Positions 8,365-15,837 of a stretch of DNA of 64,000 nt are shown one piece after another. The translations under genes were made by a program, and so were the position numbers. The stretch lies in the NCBI RefSeq assembly GCF_003610995.1, contig NZ_CP032543.1:2480001-2544000 (forward strand), read 5' to 3'. Under the pieces are notes generated by a model that had not been told where the DNA came from, made no database searches, and was given only the letters and a program-made list of their open reading frames with translations. This stretch comes from Streptomyces griseus subsp. griseus. Lineage in GTDB: Bacteria; Actinomycetota; Actinomycetes; Streptomycetales; Streptomycetaceae. How positions within the stretch are numbered: the stretch's first letter is position 1; each line of letters starts with the position of its first letter.

Positions 8365-9123
8365 GTGGCGTTGAAGCCCGAGCCGACCGCACCGTTCCAC
8401 TCGGTGCAGTACGCCCTGCGCGTGCTCGAATCGGTCTCCCAGCACGGTGACGGTGTGACCGATGCCCAGATCTCCCGGGAGACGGGGCTGCCCGCCGCAC
8501 ATCTCGCCTCCCTGCTCCTGACGCTGCGCCGCGAGGGATATGTGGAGCAGGTCGGCGACGGCGCGTACGTCATAGGCGCCTCCCTGCTGCTCCTCGGCTC
8601 CGGCGCGGCCCGCCGCGAGGCCCTGGAGGGCCGCCTCCAGCACGCCCTGGACCAGCTGCGCGACACGGTCGGCGCCGCCGTCTACCTCAGCCGGTACGTG
8701 GACGGCGAGGTCAGCGTCGTCCAGGTCGCCGACGGGCCGCTCACCCCGGCGGTCAACGAGTGGGTGGACTTCCGCTCCTCCGCGCACGCCACGGCGGTCG
8801 GCAAGTGCCTGCTCGGCCAGCTGGACCACGAGGCGCGGCGCGACCACCTCTCCCGGCACAGGATCGCCCGGCTCACCTCGCGGACGATCACCAGCGAGAA
8901 GGTCCTCCTCTCCAAGCTGGACGCCCAGCCCGCGACGGTCCCGGTGCTGGACCTCCAGGAGTACGCGGTGGGCACCGTCTGCGCGGCGGTGCCGCTGACG
9001 GCCGGGGCCACCGCCGGATGCCTGGCCCTGTCGCTGCCGGTCGAGGACGCCCACCGGCTCCGCGAGGCGGCGGAGACCCTGAACCGGCGCGCGGCTCCGG
9101 TGCTGCTGTCGCTGGCGCTCTGA
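8365..9123 (+). CDS. IclR-family transcriptional regulator
   Basis: The 252-residue protein has an N-terminal winged helix (YALRVLESVSQHGDGVTDAQ with the recognition helix LPAAHLASLLLTL) and the IclR effector domain, including SSAHATAVGKCLL and a C-terminal AAVPLTAGATAGCLALSLP. IclR proteins are usually local regulators of catabolic genes that respond to a small acid. The GTG at 8365 follows GTAGGGGGA. It sits directly after ehuBCDA but behind a terminator, so it is transcribed alone and could control that importer; this is inference from position. Confidence 0.88.
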   Translation: MALKPEPTAPFHSVQYALRVLESVSQHGDGVTDAQISRETGLPAAHLASLLLTLRREGYVEQVGDGAYVIGASLLLLGSGAARREALEGRLQHALDQLRDTVGAAVYLSRYVDGEVSVVQVADGPLTPAVNEWVDFRSSAHATAVGKCLLGQLDHEARRDHLSRHRIARLTSRTITSEKVLLSKLDAQPATVPVLDLQEYAVGTVCAAVPLTAGATAGCLALSLPVEDAHRLREAAETLNRRAAPVLLSLAL

Positions 9124-9195
9124 GAGCTGCCGGGGGTGCCGGCCGAGGGTGTCATCAGCATCCCTCGGGACCAGGTATTATTTTCGAGTCAGCAG

Positions 9196-9269
9196 GCGCC
9201 GTTAGCTCAGTTGGTTAGAGCAGCTGACTCTTAATCAGCGGGTCCGGGGTTCGAGTCCCTGACGGCGCA
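9196..9269 (+). tRNA. tRNA-Lys (CTT anticodon), copy 1
   Basis: The 74-nt cloverleaf has acceptor strands GCGCCGT and ACGGCGC, a D arm AGCTCAGTTGGTTAGAGC, an anticodon loop CTCTTAA (anticodon CTT) and a T arm with GGTTCGAGTCC; the discriminator base is A and CCA is not encoded. An identical copy lies at 15274-15347. A TATTAT-like -10 element lies about 20 bases upstream. Confidence 0.97.
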
Positions 9270-9278
9270 CGACAGAGC

Positions 9279-9313
9279 CTGTGGGCGGTCTCCTTCGCGG
9301 AGGCCGCCCACAG
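9279..9313 (+). terminator. Intrinsic terminator after tRNA-Lys copy 1
   Basis: A 15-bp stem with one G-T pair (CTGTGGGCGG... paired with ...CCGCCCACAG) and a five-base loop starts 10 bases after the tRNA. It also sits at the 3' side of the convergent ligase gene, so it may stop transcription from both directions. Confidence 0.8.
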
Positions 9314-9348
9314 CGCTGTTTCCGGCCCTTTCCCCGCTCCCCGCCTTC

Positions 9349-11010
9349 TCAGCCGCCCGGCGGGCGCCTCCCGTGCTCCGCGTACCGGGCGAGCAGGCCG
9401 GTCAGCCCCTCCCCGTCCAGCGGTACGTATCCCCCCTCCCCCGCCGGGTCCCACCAGACCGGGTCCGGGCAGCGGAAACCCTCCCGGCGCAGCGCCACCC
9501 GGTGGACCTTGTTCGTCGCGGTGACCGGCATGTGGGCGACGATCCGCACGAACCTCGGGGCCATCTTCGTCCCCAGGTCCCGCTGGGCCCGCAGGAACGC
9601 GGCGAAGGCGGCCGGGTCGAAGGCGCGGCCCTCCCGCAGCGCCAGGGCGGCCATCACCTGGTCGCCGGTCACCGGGTCGGGCACGGCGTGGACGGCGACG
9701 GCCGCCGCCGCGTCCCAGCGGGCCAGGATGTTCTCGATCATCGCGGCGGCCAGGTTCTCCCCGTCGACGCGGAGCCGGTCGTCGGTGCGGCCCGCGAAGT
9801 AGAGGTAGCCGCCGGTGTCCCGGTAGAAGAGGTCGCCGGTCCAGTACCAGCCGCGCCGGGCCCGCTCCGCGTCCGCCTCCGGGTTGCGCCAGTACCCCTC
9901 GAAGGGCGTCCGGCCCCGGTTGACCAGCTCCCCGATCGCCTCGTCCCCGTTCAGCAGCCGCCCGTCCGCGTCGAACCGGGCGCGGGGGCGCTCCTCACCG
10001 GTCTCCGGGTCGACGACGGCGAGGTCGTCGGCGGGGGCGGCCCGGCCGATCGCGGCGGGCGGGGTGCCGGGGGTGCGCTGGAGGGCGGCGCCGCCCTCGG
10101 ACGACCCGTACCCCTCGACCAGCTCCACCCCGAACCGCTCCCGGAACCGGGCCGCGTCCACCGCCCCCGCCTCGGTCCCGAAGCCGAGCCGCAGGGTGTG
10201 GTCCCGGTCGTCGGGGCGCTCGGGGGTGGCCAGCAGGTACTGCACGGCCCGGCCCACATAGGTGAAGTACGTCGCCCCGTAGGCGCGTACGTCGTCGAGG
10301 AAGCCGGAGGCGGAGAAGCGGGGGCGCAGAGCGACGGCCGCCCCGGCGGCGAGGGCGGGGGCCCAGTCGGCGAGGACCGCGTTGCCGTGGAACATCGGCA
10401 TGCAGATGTAGTGGACGTCCGCCGGGCGCACCCCGAAGTGCCCGGCCAGCGACTGCCCGGCGGCGGCGAGCCGGCCCTGGGTGCAGATCGCGGCCTTGGG
10501 GGCGCCGGTCGATCCGGAGGTGAAGTAGAGGAGCATGCGGCTGTCCCGGCCCACCGGGGCGACGACGGCGTCCCCGGGCCTGGCTCCCTCATAGGGGGCG
10601 AGGAGACCGGCGTACGCCACCGTGTCCGTGACCAGCACCCGTACGCCCGGCAGCTCCAGGCCCGCGAGCAGCGGCAGATGGGCGCGCTCGGTGATCAGGA
10701 GGCGGGCGTCGGTGTGCAGGATGTCGCGGGCCAGCTCGGGCCCGCGCCGGGTGGGGTTGATGCCCGCAACGGCGGCCCCGGCCAGGGCCGCCGCGCTGAG
10801 CCACAGCGGAAATTCAGGGGTGTTGTCCAGCAGCACCCCGAGGTGCGGTTCGCTGCCCGCCGGCAGCAGATCCGCCAGGAGCGCCGCCCGACGGGCGGCG
10901 CCCTCGACCACCTGGTGATGCGTGAGCACGGTGGGACCGTGCTTCAGGGCGGTTCGGTGGTCGCCCCATTGACGTCGTACGAGCTCCGCGACGGTGCCGG
11001 TACTCTCCAT
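9349..11010 (-). CDS. AMP-dependent acyl-CoA synthetase/ligase (FadD/FATP-like)
   Basis: The 553-residue protein is an ANL-superfamily enzyme that activates a carboxylic acid as its adenylate and transfers it to CoA. Visible motifs are the P-loop YFTSGSTGAPKAA, EGYGSSEGG (A5), YWTGDLF and GRTDDRLRVDGENL (A7/A8 hinge), and the C-terminal lysine in ATNKVHRVAL (A10). The sequence style resembles very-long-chain fatty acid or bile-acid-type ligases (FATP), but the acid cannot be named. The ATG at 11010 lies 16 bases downstream of a perfect palindrome that may be an operator. No signal peptide is present. Confidence 0.88.
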   Translation of the reverse strand: MESTGTVAELVRRQWGDHRTALKHGPTVLTHHQVVEGAARRAALLADLLPAGSEPHLGVLLDNTPEFPLWLSAAALAGAAVAGINPTRRGPELARDILHTDARLLITERAHLPLLAGLELPGVRVLVTDTVAYAGLLAPYEGARPGDAVVAPVGRDSRMLLYFTSGSTGAPKAAICTQGRLAAAGQSLAGHFGVRPADVHYICMPMFHGNAVLADWAPALAAGAAVALRPRFSASGFLDDVRAYGATYFTYVGRAVQYLLATPERPDDRDHTLRLGFGTEAGAVDAARFRERFGVELVEGYGSSEGGAALQRTPGTPPAAIGRAAPADDLAVVDPETGEERPRARFDADGRLLNGDEAIGELVNRGRTPFEGYWRNPEADAERARRGWYWTGDLFYRDTGGYLYFAGRTDDRLRVDGENLAAAMIENILARWDAAAAVAVHAVPDPVTGDQVMAALALREGRAFDPAAFAAFLRAQRDLGTKMAPRFVRIVAHMPVTATNKVHRVALRREGFRCPDPVWWDPAGEGGYVPLDGEGLTGLLARYAEHGRRPPGG

Positions 11011-11025
11011 GGCACCGCACGGTAA

Positions 11026-11040
11026 CTGACGGAGCGTCAG
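11026..11040. promoter_or_regulatory. Candidate operator palindrome upstream of the acyl-CoA ligase
   Basis: A perfect inverted repeat, CTGACG-GAG-CGTCAG, lies 16 bases before the ligase start codon. Palindromes of the TGACG-NNN-CGTCA type are typical targets of TetR-family repressors of acyl-CoA metabolism; no such repressor gene is adjacent, so the binder is unknown. Confidence 0.5.
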
Positions 11041-11055
11041 ATTTTAACGCTCGTG

Positions 11056-11646
11056 TCAGAACCGGACGTCCGAGCAGGCGTAGAACGCGTTGGTGGTGTC
11101 CGCGACGTTCCAGACGGCGAGGATGATGTGCTTGCCGGTCTTCTGGGTGGGGATCGTGCCCTGGTGGGTCAGCGTGGCCGGGGGCTGCTGGTTCCCGTAG
11201 GGCACGGTCATGAAGGGCTGCGATTCGAGTGCGGCCCGGGTGAGCGGCTTGGTGGAGTCCCAGCCGTTCTTGGTGATGTAGTAGCGGAAGTCGCTGGTGG
11301 AGTGGCGGGCGGTGAACTGCCAGCGGAAGTTGTAGCCCTGTCCGCCGGTGACCTGGGTGGCGGGCCAGTTGCCGCCGCGCGGGTCGTCGAGCTGGGCGAA
11401 CTGCCCGTTGCCGCCGGCACAGATCTTGCCGTCGGCGGGACCCGAGCTCGGGAAGCCCTTCGGGCCCTCGACGCTCTGCGGCTCCCACTGGATGTTGCCG
11501 CAGCCCGTGACCGTGCCGTTGGCACAGAGTTTCTGGCGGCTGATGGGGGTGTCCGTGTAGCCGTGGCTGCTGGCACTGGTGGTCGCGAGTACCGAAACAC
11601 CCGCTATCGCCAGGCCGATGACGGCTGCGCTTGCCTTTTTCCGCAT
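11056..11646 (-). CDS. AA10 lytic polysaccharide monooxygenase (chitin-active type)
   Basis: The 196-residue secreted protein has a signal peptide ending ATTSASS, so the mature protein starts with His28 of HGYTDTP. That N-terminal histidine and the one in FTARHSTSDFRYY make the copper-binding histidine brace, and the C-terminal ACSDVRF supplies the axial Phe. The small single-domain layout without a separate carbohydrate module matches CBP21/CHB-type chitin LPMOs, which cut crystalline chitin oxidatively. Start ATG at 11646 has AGAGGAG upstream; longer in-frame extensions run into the promoter. DasR-like sites precede it, which fits control by N-acetylglucosamine. Confidence 0.93.
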   Translation of the reverse strand: MRKKASAAVIGLAIAGVSVLATTSASSHGYTDTPISRQKLCANGTVTGCGNIQWEPQSVEGPKGFPSSGPADGKICAGGNGQFAQLDDPRGGNWPATQVTGGQGYNFRWQFTARHSTSDFRYYITKNGWDSTKPLTRAALESQPFMTVPYGNQQPPATLTHQGTIPTQKTGKHIILAVWNVADTTNAFYACSDVRF

Positions 11647-11726
11647 TGCTGTCGCTCCTCTAGAACGTGGGGGAGGTTCCATGAGCACTGCTCGACATGC
11701 TGCGCGCTTGGTGCGTGGTGGGGATC

Positions 11727-11742
11727 TGCGGTCTAGACCAAG
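11727..11742 (-). promoter_or_regulatory. DasR-like (dre) operator upstream of the LPMO
   Basis: On the minus strand the sequence reads TTGGTCTAGACCGC, matching 11 of 12 positions of the known Streptomyces dre core TGGTCTAGACCA. It lies about 80 bases before the LPMO start codon. DasR is the GlcNAc-responsive GntR repressor of chitin genes. Confidence 0.75.
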
Positions 11743-11768
11743 TCTTAGATTATTGACGCCACATGAAC

Positions 11769-11782
11769 ATGTCCAGACCAAT
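11769..11782 (-). promoter_or_regulatory. Second, weaker DasR-like site upstream of the LPMO
   Basis: On the minus strand this reads ATTGGTCTGGACAT, matching about 9 of 12 dre positions. It is in direct orientation with the stronger site, centred about 41 bases away, which recalls the paired direct repeats of Streptomyces chitinase promoters. Confidence 0.5.
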
Positions 11783-11807
11783 GAGCATCGGATTCCGGAG
11801 CCGCGAA

Positions 11808-11837
11808 AAGGGCCCGGAGTGATGCCTCCGGGCCCTT
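11808..11837 (-). terminator. Intrinsic terminator downstream of the SPFH gene
   Basis: A perfect 12-bp stem (AAGGGCCCGGAG with its complement) and a six-base loop lie 19 bases past the stop of the 11856-13715 gene. Because the stem starts with AA and ends with TT it is nearly symmetrical and insulates the LPMO promoter from upstream transcription. Confidence 0.8.
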
Positions 11838-11855
11838 CCGCCACCGGTCCTGCGC

Positions 11856-13715
11856 TCAGGCGCCGTCGCCTCCACCGCCGCGGCCGGTGTAGAAGGCCAC
11901 CGTCAAGTCCTTGACCAGCGCTTTACGTTCGTAGTCGTCGAGGTCGACGATGCCGCGCGAGGTAAGCCGGTTGACGGTGTCGTCGACCGCGTCCACCACC
12001 GAAGTCAGCACGCTGTCCCGGTGCTTGGCGTCGATGGCGGCAATCCGCCGCCGCTGCATGGCCGCCGCGACCTCGGGGGCGTACTCGATCCCGGTCGGCT
12101 GCGCCGAGTAGACCTCGACCCCGACCGGCTCGCAGTCCGCCTTCAGCATCCGGGTCAGGGCGTCGCCGACCGCCTCCGCGTTGCGCAGGGTGGGAGCGTC
12201 CTCGTGGAACGCGTCGGCGGGGAGCTGCGAGAGGACCCGGGCCATGGCCGACTCGACCTGCGCGCTCAGATACGCCTCGTGGTCCTCGATGCCGAGGGCC
12301 GCGCGCACGGTGTCCTGGATCCGCCAGACCACCAGGACGACGACGCGCAGGGCGGTGCCGTTGGCGTCGACGGCGGGGAGCGGTTCGCTGCGCCAGTGCC
12401 GCAGGCGTACGTCGACGCGGCGGCGCAGCAGCAGGGGCGAGACCCAGACCAGGCCGGTGCGGCGGACGCTCCCCCGGTAGTCGCCGAAGAGCGTCAGCAC
12501 CCAGGCGTACCCGACGCGGCCGCGGCCCAGGCCGCCGAGGGCCAGGACGACCACGGTGACCAGGAGGACGATCCCGGCCCAGGCCCCGGCGCCGATGCCC
12601 TCGTACGGGCGGGGGGCCAGGCCCACGGCGCTCTGTGCGGCGGCGGGCAGGGCGCCGCGCCACCAGAGGAGAGCCAGTACGCCGAGGAGCCCGGCGGCTC
12701 CGGCGAGCAGAGCGGCGTACCCGGGGAGGGCGGGGCCGGGGCGCTCGGCGAGGCGGGGGTCGGCGAGGGGGGCGGGGCGGGTGGGAGGGGCGACGCGGGG
12801 GTGGGATGAGCGGGGGCGGGGGGTGCGGTCGGCGGGGGTGGCGGTGTGGCCGGTGCCGGTGCCGGGGGCCGGGCGGGCCACGGTCGTGGGGAGGGCGGCG
12901 GGTTCCGGCTGCTCCGGGTCGTCACGGAAGAGCAGGTGTACGGGGATGGAGGCGGTGGACTCGTTGGCGATGACGGAGTGGCGGCGGGGGTGGGGCGGAG
13001 GTTGCGGGGCGGGTACGGAGAAGGTGGCGGAGGTGGCGCGGACGCCGGGGGCCAGGTCGAGGACGAGGTCGAGTTGGGTGTCGGGGCCGGTCTCGGGGGC
13101 CGGGGCGTCCTTGGCCCTGTCCGTCCGCGCGTCGGCGGCCGGGGTAGGGCGGGGCCCCGCCTCTTCGCCGTACGACGGGAGCGGGGTCCACTCCGCCGAG
13201 GGTTCCGTCCTCGAACGCCGGACGGGCTGGAGGGGCGCCGCATCCGTCGTGAACTGGCCCAGATGGAGGCTCCGGCCCGGGTGATCCAGCCGGATCGGCT
13301 TGACCAGGGGCTTGGCGGCGGGGGCCGGGGCAGCGGTCTCGCCGGCCACGGGGTCCGGGTCCGCCGCCGGGCACGGATCGCCGAGCGCCCCGGAGGCCTC
13401 GGAATCCACCGGGTCCGGGTCCGCCGCCGGGGTCCGGTCCGCCGCCGCACCCGGGTCACCGAAAGCCTCGGGGATCTCGGGGGCCCCGGAGGTCTCGGAG
13501 GCCCCCAGGTCCGCCACGACCGGCGCCTCCCAAACCGGCGAGGCCTCCTCCTTCGGCCGGAACAGAGGCGGCGGGGTCGGAAGGGTCGGCTGGTGCAGGG
13601 CCACACCGTCCACCAGGGGCATCGGGGTCTCGCCGCCGGGGGTGCGGCCGCCGTGGTCAGTCAGGGGGTGGGGGTTCTGGTCTGGGGTCACCGGTTCCCG
13701 TTTCCTTTCCGTCAT
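11856..13715 (-). CDS. SPFH/band 7 domain membrane protein with long disordered N-terminus
   Basis: The first 330 or so residues are Pro/Ala/Asp-rich and disordered, with short repeats such as DPDPVDSEASGALGDP. Two membrane helices follow (about 340-360 and 378-398), and then an SPFH (stomatin/prohibitin) domain with VDANGTALRVVVLVVWRIQD and a helical C-terminus. Such proteins scaffold membrane microdomains. The ATG at 13715 lacks a clear ribosome site; a GTG at 13691 (V9) preceded by AAAGGAAAC is the likelier start. The disordered part contains a copy of a dispersed Streptomyces repeat (13207-13231). The final GRGGGGDGA tail is unremarkable. Partners are not evident. Confidence 0.82.
   Translation of the reverse strand: MTERKREPVTPDQNPHPLTDHGGRTPGGETPMPLVDGVALHQPTLPTPPPLFRPKEEASPVWEAPVVADLGASETSGAPEIPEAFGDPGAAADRTPAADPDPVDSEASGALGDPCPAADPDPVAGETAAPAPAAKPLVKPIRLDHPGRSLHLGQFTTDAAPLQPVRRSRTEPSAEWTPLPSYGEEAGPRPTPAADARTDRAKDAPAPETGPDTQLDLVLDLAPGVRATSATFSVPAPQPPPHPRRHSVIANESTASIPVHLLFRDDPEQPEPAALPTTVARPAPGTGTGHTATPADRTPRPRSSHPRVAPPTRPAPLADPRLAERPGPALPGYAALLAGAAGLLGVLALLWWRGALPAAAQSAVGLAPRPYEGIGAGAWAGIVLLVTVVVLALGGLGRGRVGYAWVLTLFGDYRGSVRRTGLVWVSPLLLRRRVDVRLRHWRSEPLPAVDANGTALRVVVLVVWRIQDTVRAALGIEDHEAYLSAQVESAMARVLSQLPADAFHEDAPTLRNAEAVGDALTRMLKADCEPVGVEVYSAQPTGIEYAPEVAAAMQRRRIAAIDAKHRDSVLTSVVDAVDDTVNRLTSRGIVDLDDYERKALVKDLTVAFYTGRGGGGDGA
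13207..13231. repeat. Dispersed 25-nt Streptomyces repeat inside a coding region
   Basis: The 25-nt block starting gtcctcgaacgccgg and ending gctgga differs at one base from the reverse complement of 34400-34424, and similarity continues into the flanks. Here it is translated as part of QPVRRSRTEPS in the disordered region of the SPFH protein. Related sequences are, to my knowledge, common between Streptomyces genes. Confidence 0.65.
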
Positions 13716-13717
13716 CC

Positions 13718-13780
13718 GTCGAGTCCGTCGGGTTCATCGAGTCCGTCGGATCCATCGCGTCCATCGGGTCCGTCAGGTCT
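13718..13780. repeat. Degenerate short tandem repeat between the SPFH and NlpC/P60 genes
   Basis: Units of the form tccgtcgggttcatcgag (built from 9- and 12-nt blocks of tcc-rtc-g and tc-g) repeat about three to four times with substitutions. On the minus strand one frame reads MDAMDPTDSMNPTDSTDD. That frame differs from the SPFH frame and stops soon after, so it does not obviously code. Confidence 0.55.
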
Positions 13781-13788
13781 TCACGCCC

Positions 13789-15081
13789 TCAGGCGAAGAG
13801 CCGGCGCCAGGTCTCCGGCCCCGGGTATCCGTCGGCCGCGCCGCCGCGCCAGCCCTGGGCGCGCTGGAACGCCTCGACGTTGCGGCGGTCCGCCTCGGTC
13901 CAGCGCGGGTCGGGGCCCGACGCGTAGTGCTTGCCGTATCCCTTCTTCACCAACTGTTTGCCGAGCCGGTCGACATGGCTGTTGGCCTGACCCGGCTGGA
14001 AATAGCCGCGCCCGGGGAAGACCACCGAGGTGTTCGGGCTGCCGCCCGTGACCGTGGCCGGGATGTCACGGCCCTTACCCGTGGCCAGCAGGCGCCAGGT
14101 GTCCGGGCCGGGGATGCCGTCCGCCTCCTTGCCCTTCCATCCCTGGGCCTGCTGGAACGCCTGTGTGGCCCGCCGGTCCGCCTCGCCCCAGACGGGGCCG
14201 GGCCCGACCGCGTAGAACCGCTTGCCGCCGCGTGCGATCAGCATCTCGCCGAGCCGGGTGACATGGGCGTTGTTCGCGCCGGGGCCGAACTTGCCGGCGC
14301 CGGGGAAGGCCGTGTCGGAGCCCGAGCCGGGCGAGCCGCCGCCGACGCCCTTGTAGCGGTAGGCGACATAGCGGTCGGAGTTGCTCCAGTACGCCATGGG
14401 CGTCGACTGCCTCCGCGTCTGCGGGCGCGCCTGCTCGTAGGCGATGTAGTGGGTGCGGGTGTAGTCGGTCCAGCCGCCGAAGATGGTGACGTGGGAGCCC
14501 TTGGAGGGGTCGGCGGGGTTGTGGAAGAGGAGCATGTCGCCGGGCTGGAGGTCGGCGCGGGCGATCCGCGTCCCGTAGCTCGCCAGGCTGCCGGTCCATT
14601 CGTTGGTGCCGAGGTTCCAGGCCATCGACACATAGCCGGAGCAGTCCTGGCGGTACCCGTCCGACCAGTATTTCTCCATGCTGTACGGGATCTTCGCGTC
14701 GACCCACTTCTTGGCCCGGTTGATGATCTCGGCCCGGGTGGTCTTGCGCAGCACCGCGCTGTCGGAGGGCGGCCCGGAGGCACCGGACCCCTTCAGCGGG
14801 CCCTTCTCGCCCTGCGGGGTGTCCGGCAGGGGTTCGGGGTCCTGGTCGGCGCGGGGGACCCCGGCGCTGTGGCCGGCGGCGGCCGCCGCTCCGGCCGCCC
14901 CGCAGGAGAGCACCACCCCGGCGGCGGTGGCCAGGACCAGGGCCCGGCGGGCACCGTGCGCGGCGGGGTGGCCGCCGTACCGGACCGGGACCGCCCGCGC
15001 GGCGGTCCGCCGCTGCAGGGCGCACCCCGCACAGGTGCAGTCGATGGCGGGCTCGTACTCCTCGAAGACCGGCACAGTCAT
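13789..15081 (-). CDS. Secreted NlpC/P60-type peptidoglycan hydrolase with two peptidoglycan-binding domains
   Basis: The 430-residue protein starts MTVPVFEEYEPAIDCTCAGCALQRR, a Cys-containing cytoplasmic leader, followed by one hydrophobic export or anchor segment (about 45-70). The hydrolase domain has the cysteine in QDCSGYVSMAW and the histidines in GSHVTIFGGW and HYIAYEQ. Two peptidoglycan-binding repeats follow, each ending in QAQGWKGKEADGIPGPDTW or its variant. It would cut cell-wall peptide bonds outside the membrane. The ATG at 15081 has GGAGGGGAAT upstream, better than an in-frame start at 15105. Confidence 0.87.
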   Translation of the reverse strand: MTVPVFEEYEPAIDCTCAGCALQRRTAARAVPVRYGGHPAAHGARRALVLATAAGVVLSCGAAGAAAAAGHSAGVPRADQDPEPLPDTPQGEKGPLKGSGASGPPSDSAVLRKTTRAEIINRAKKWVDAKIPYSMEKYWSDGYRQDCSGYVSMAWNLGTNEWTGSLASYGTRIARADLQPGDMLLFHNPADPSKGSHVTIFGGWTDYTRTHYIAYEQARPQTRRQSTPMAYWSNSDRYVAYRYKGVGGGSPGSGSDTAFPGAGKFGPGANNAHVTRLGEMLIARGGKRFYAVGPGPVWGEADRRATQAFQQAQGWKGKEADGIPGPDTWRLLATGKGRDIPATVTGGSPNTSVVFPGRGYFQPGQANSHVDRLGKQLVKKGYGKHYASGPDPRWTEADRRNVEAFQRAQGWRGGAADGYPGPETWRRLFA

Positions 15082-15273
15082 GCGATTCCCCTCCGCACTC
15101 GTCACTCGTCAAGATCTTTGGGCGCAGCTGCGACGGGCGTCAGTGTCTCAACTCTCCCGACATAAGGCATTTTGACGGACCAATGAGAAAAAACGACCAT
15201 CTGACAGGGCGTGGCGGCGGGTAAATGGTCCGGAGCACTCGCCGGAGTCGGGTAGAGTTCTCCAGGTCAGCAG

Positions 15274-15347
15274 GCGCCGTTAGCTCAGTTGGTTAGAGCA
15301 GCTGACTCTTAATCAGCGGGTCCGGGGTTCGAGTCCCTGACGGCGCA
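15274..15347 (+). tRNA. tRNA-Lys (CTT anticodon), copy 2
   Basis: This gene is base-for-base identical to 9196-9269, and the eight bases before it (gtcagcag) are also shared. A TAGAGT -10-like element lies about 20 bases upstream. The product decodes AAG, by far the dominant lysine codon in this sequence. Confidence 0.97.
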
Positions 15348-15353
15348 CGCACC

Positions 15354-15390
15354 ATCAAGGCCCCCTCACCGAGCGTGAGGGGGCCTTGAT
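15354..15390 (+). terminator. Intrinsic terminator after tRNA-Lys copy 2
   Basis: A perfect 16-bp stem (ATCAAGGCCCCCTCAC and its complement) with a five-base loop begins 7 bases after the tRNA. Its sequence is unrelated to the terminator of copy 1. Confidence 0.85.
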
Positions 15391-15506
15391 CATTCCCTGC
15401 TTCGTGGTCGATGACACCGCCGCGCCGCCGACGCACAGCGACAGTCGGAGTGCGGAGAGTCACATATCGACGGCAGGGCGGCTCCGGGGCGCCCGGCACC
15501 ACTTCG

Positions 15507-15821
15507 TCACGCCCCCGCCACACGGGCTTCCCCAATCGCATGCATAGCTGACAAAGGGGTTGTTTCGCCCCGGTGAAGGCCCGCGCGGTCGAGGGGCATC
15601 GTGCGAACGGAATGCGCCTTCCCGGCGGCACGGACCACGCAGCTCCACACCCCGCCCTGCCTCTGCCGGGACTCCCGGCCGGAGCTGACGGCCGGGCCCA
15701 AGAGCATCAAGCGCGGCGGGACCGGCATGCTCACCACCCGGCACGCCTCGAAGATCACCTCGGCGAAGCTGATGCGGCCCTCGGCGGCCATCCATGTCAC
15801 CGAGACCGACCAGCGGTCCAT
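15507..15821 (-). CDS. Hypothetical protein downstream of the cellulase, possibly a decayed gene
   Basis: This 104-codon frame starts 17 bases after the GH6 stop on the same strand (MDRWSVSVTWMAAEGRISFA). The first 70-75 codons have a strongly GC-rich third position, as real genes here do, but the last 25 do not (for example CTT, ACA, CCT, TCA). That suggests a true N-terminal part that runs into non-coding sequence. No family was recognised. The remaining 15391-15506 stretch holds no gene I can support. Confidence 0.35.
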   Translation of the reverse strand: MDRWSVSVTWMAAEGRISFAEVIFEACRVVSMPVPPRLMLLGPAVSSGRESRQRQGGVWSCVVRAAGKAHSVRTMPLDRAGLHRGETTPLSAMHAIGEARVAGA

Positions 15822-15837
15822 CGCGCTGGACCGCTCG

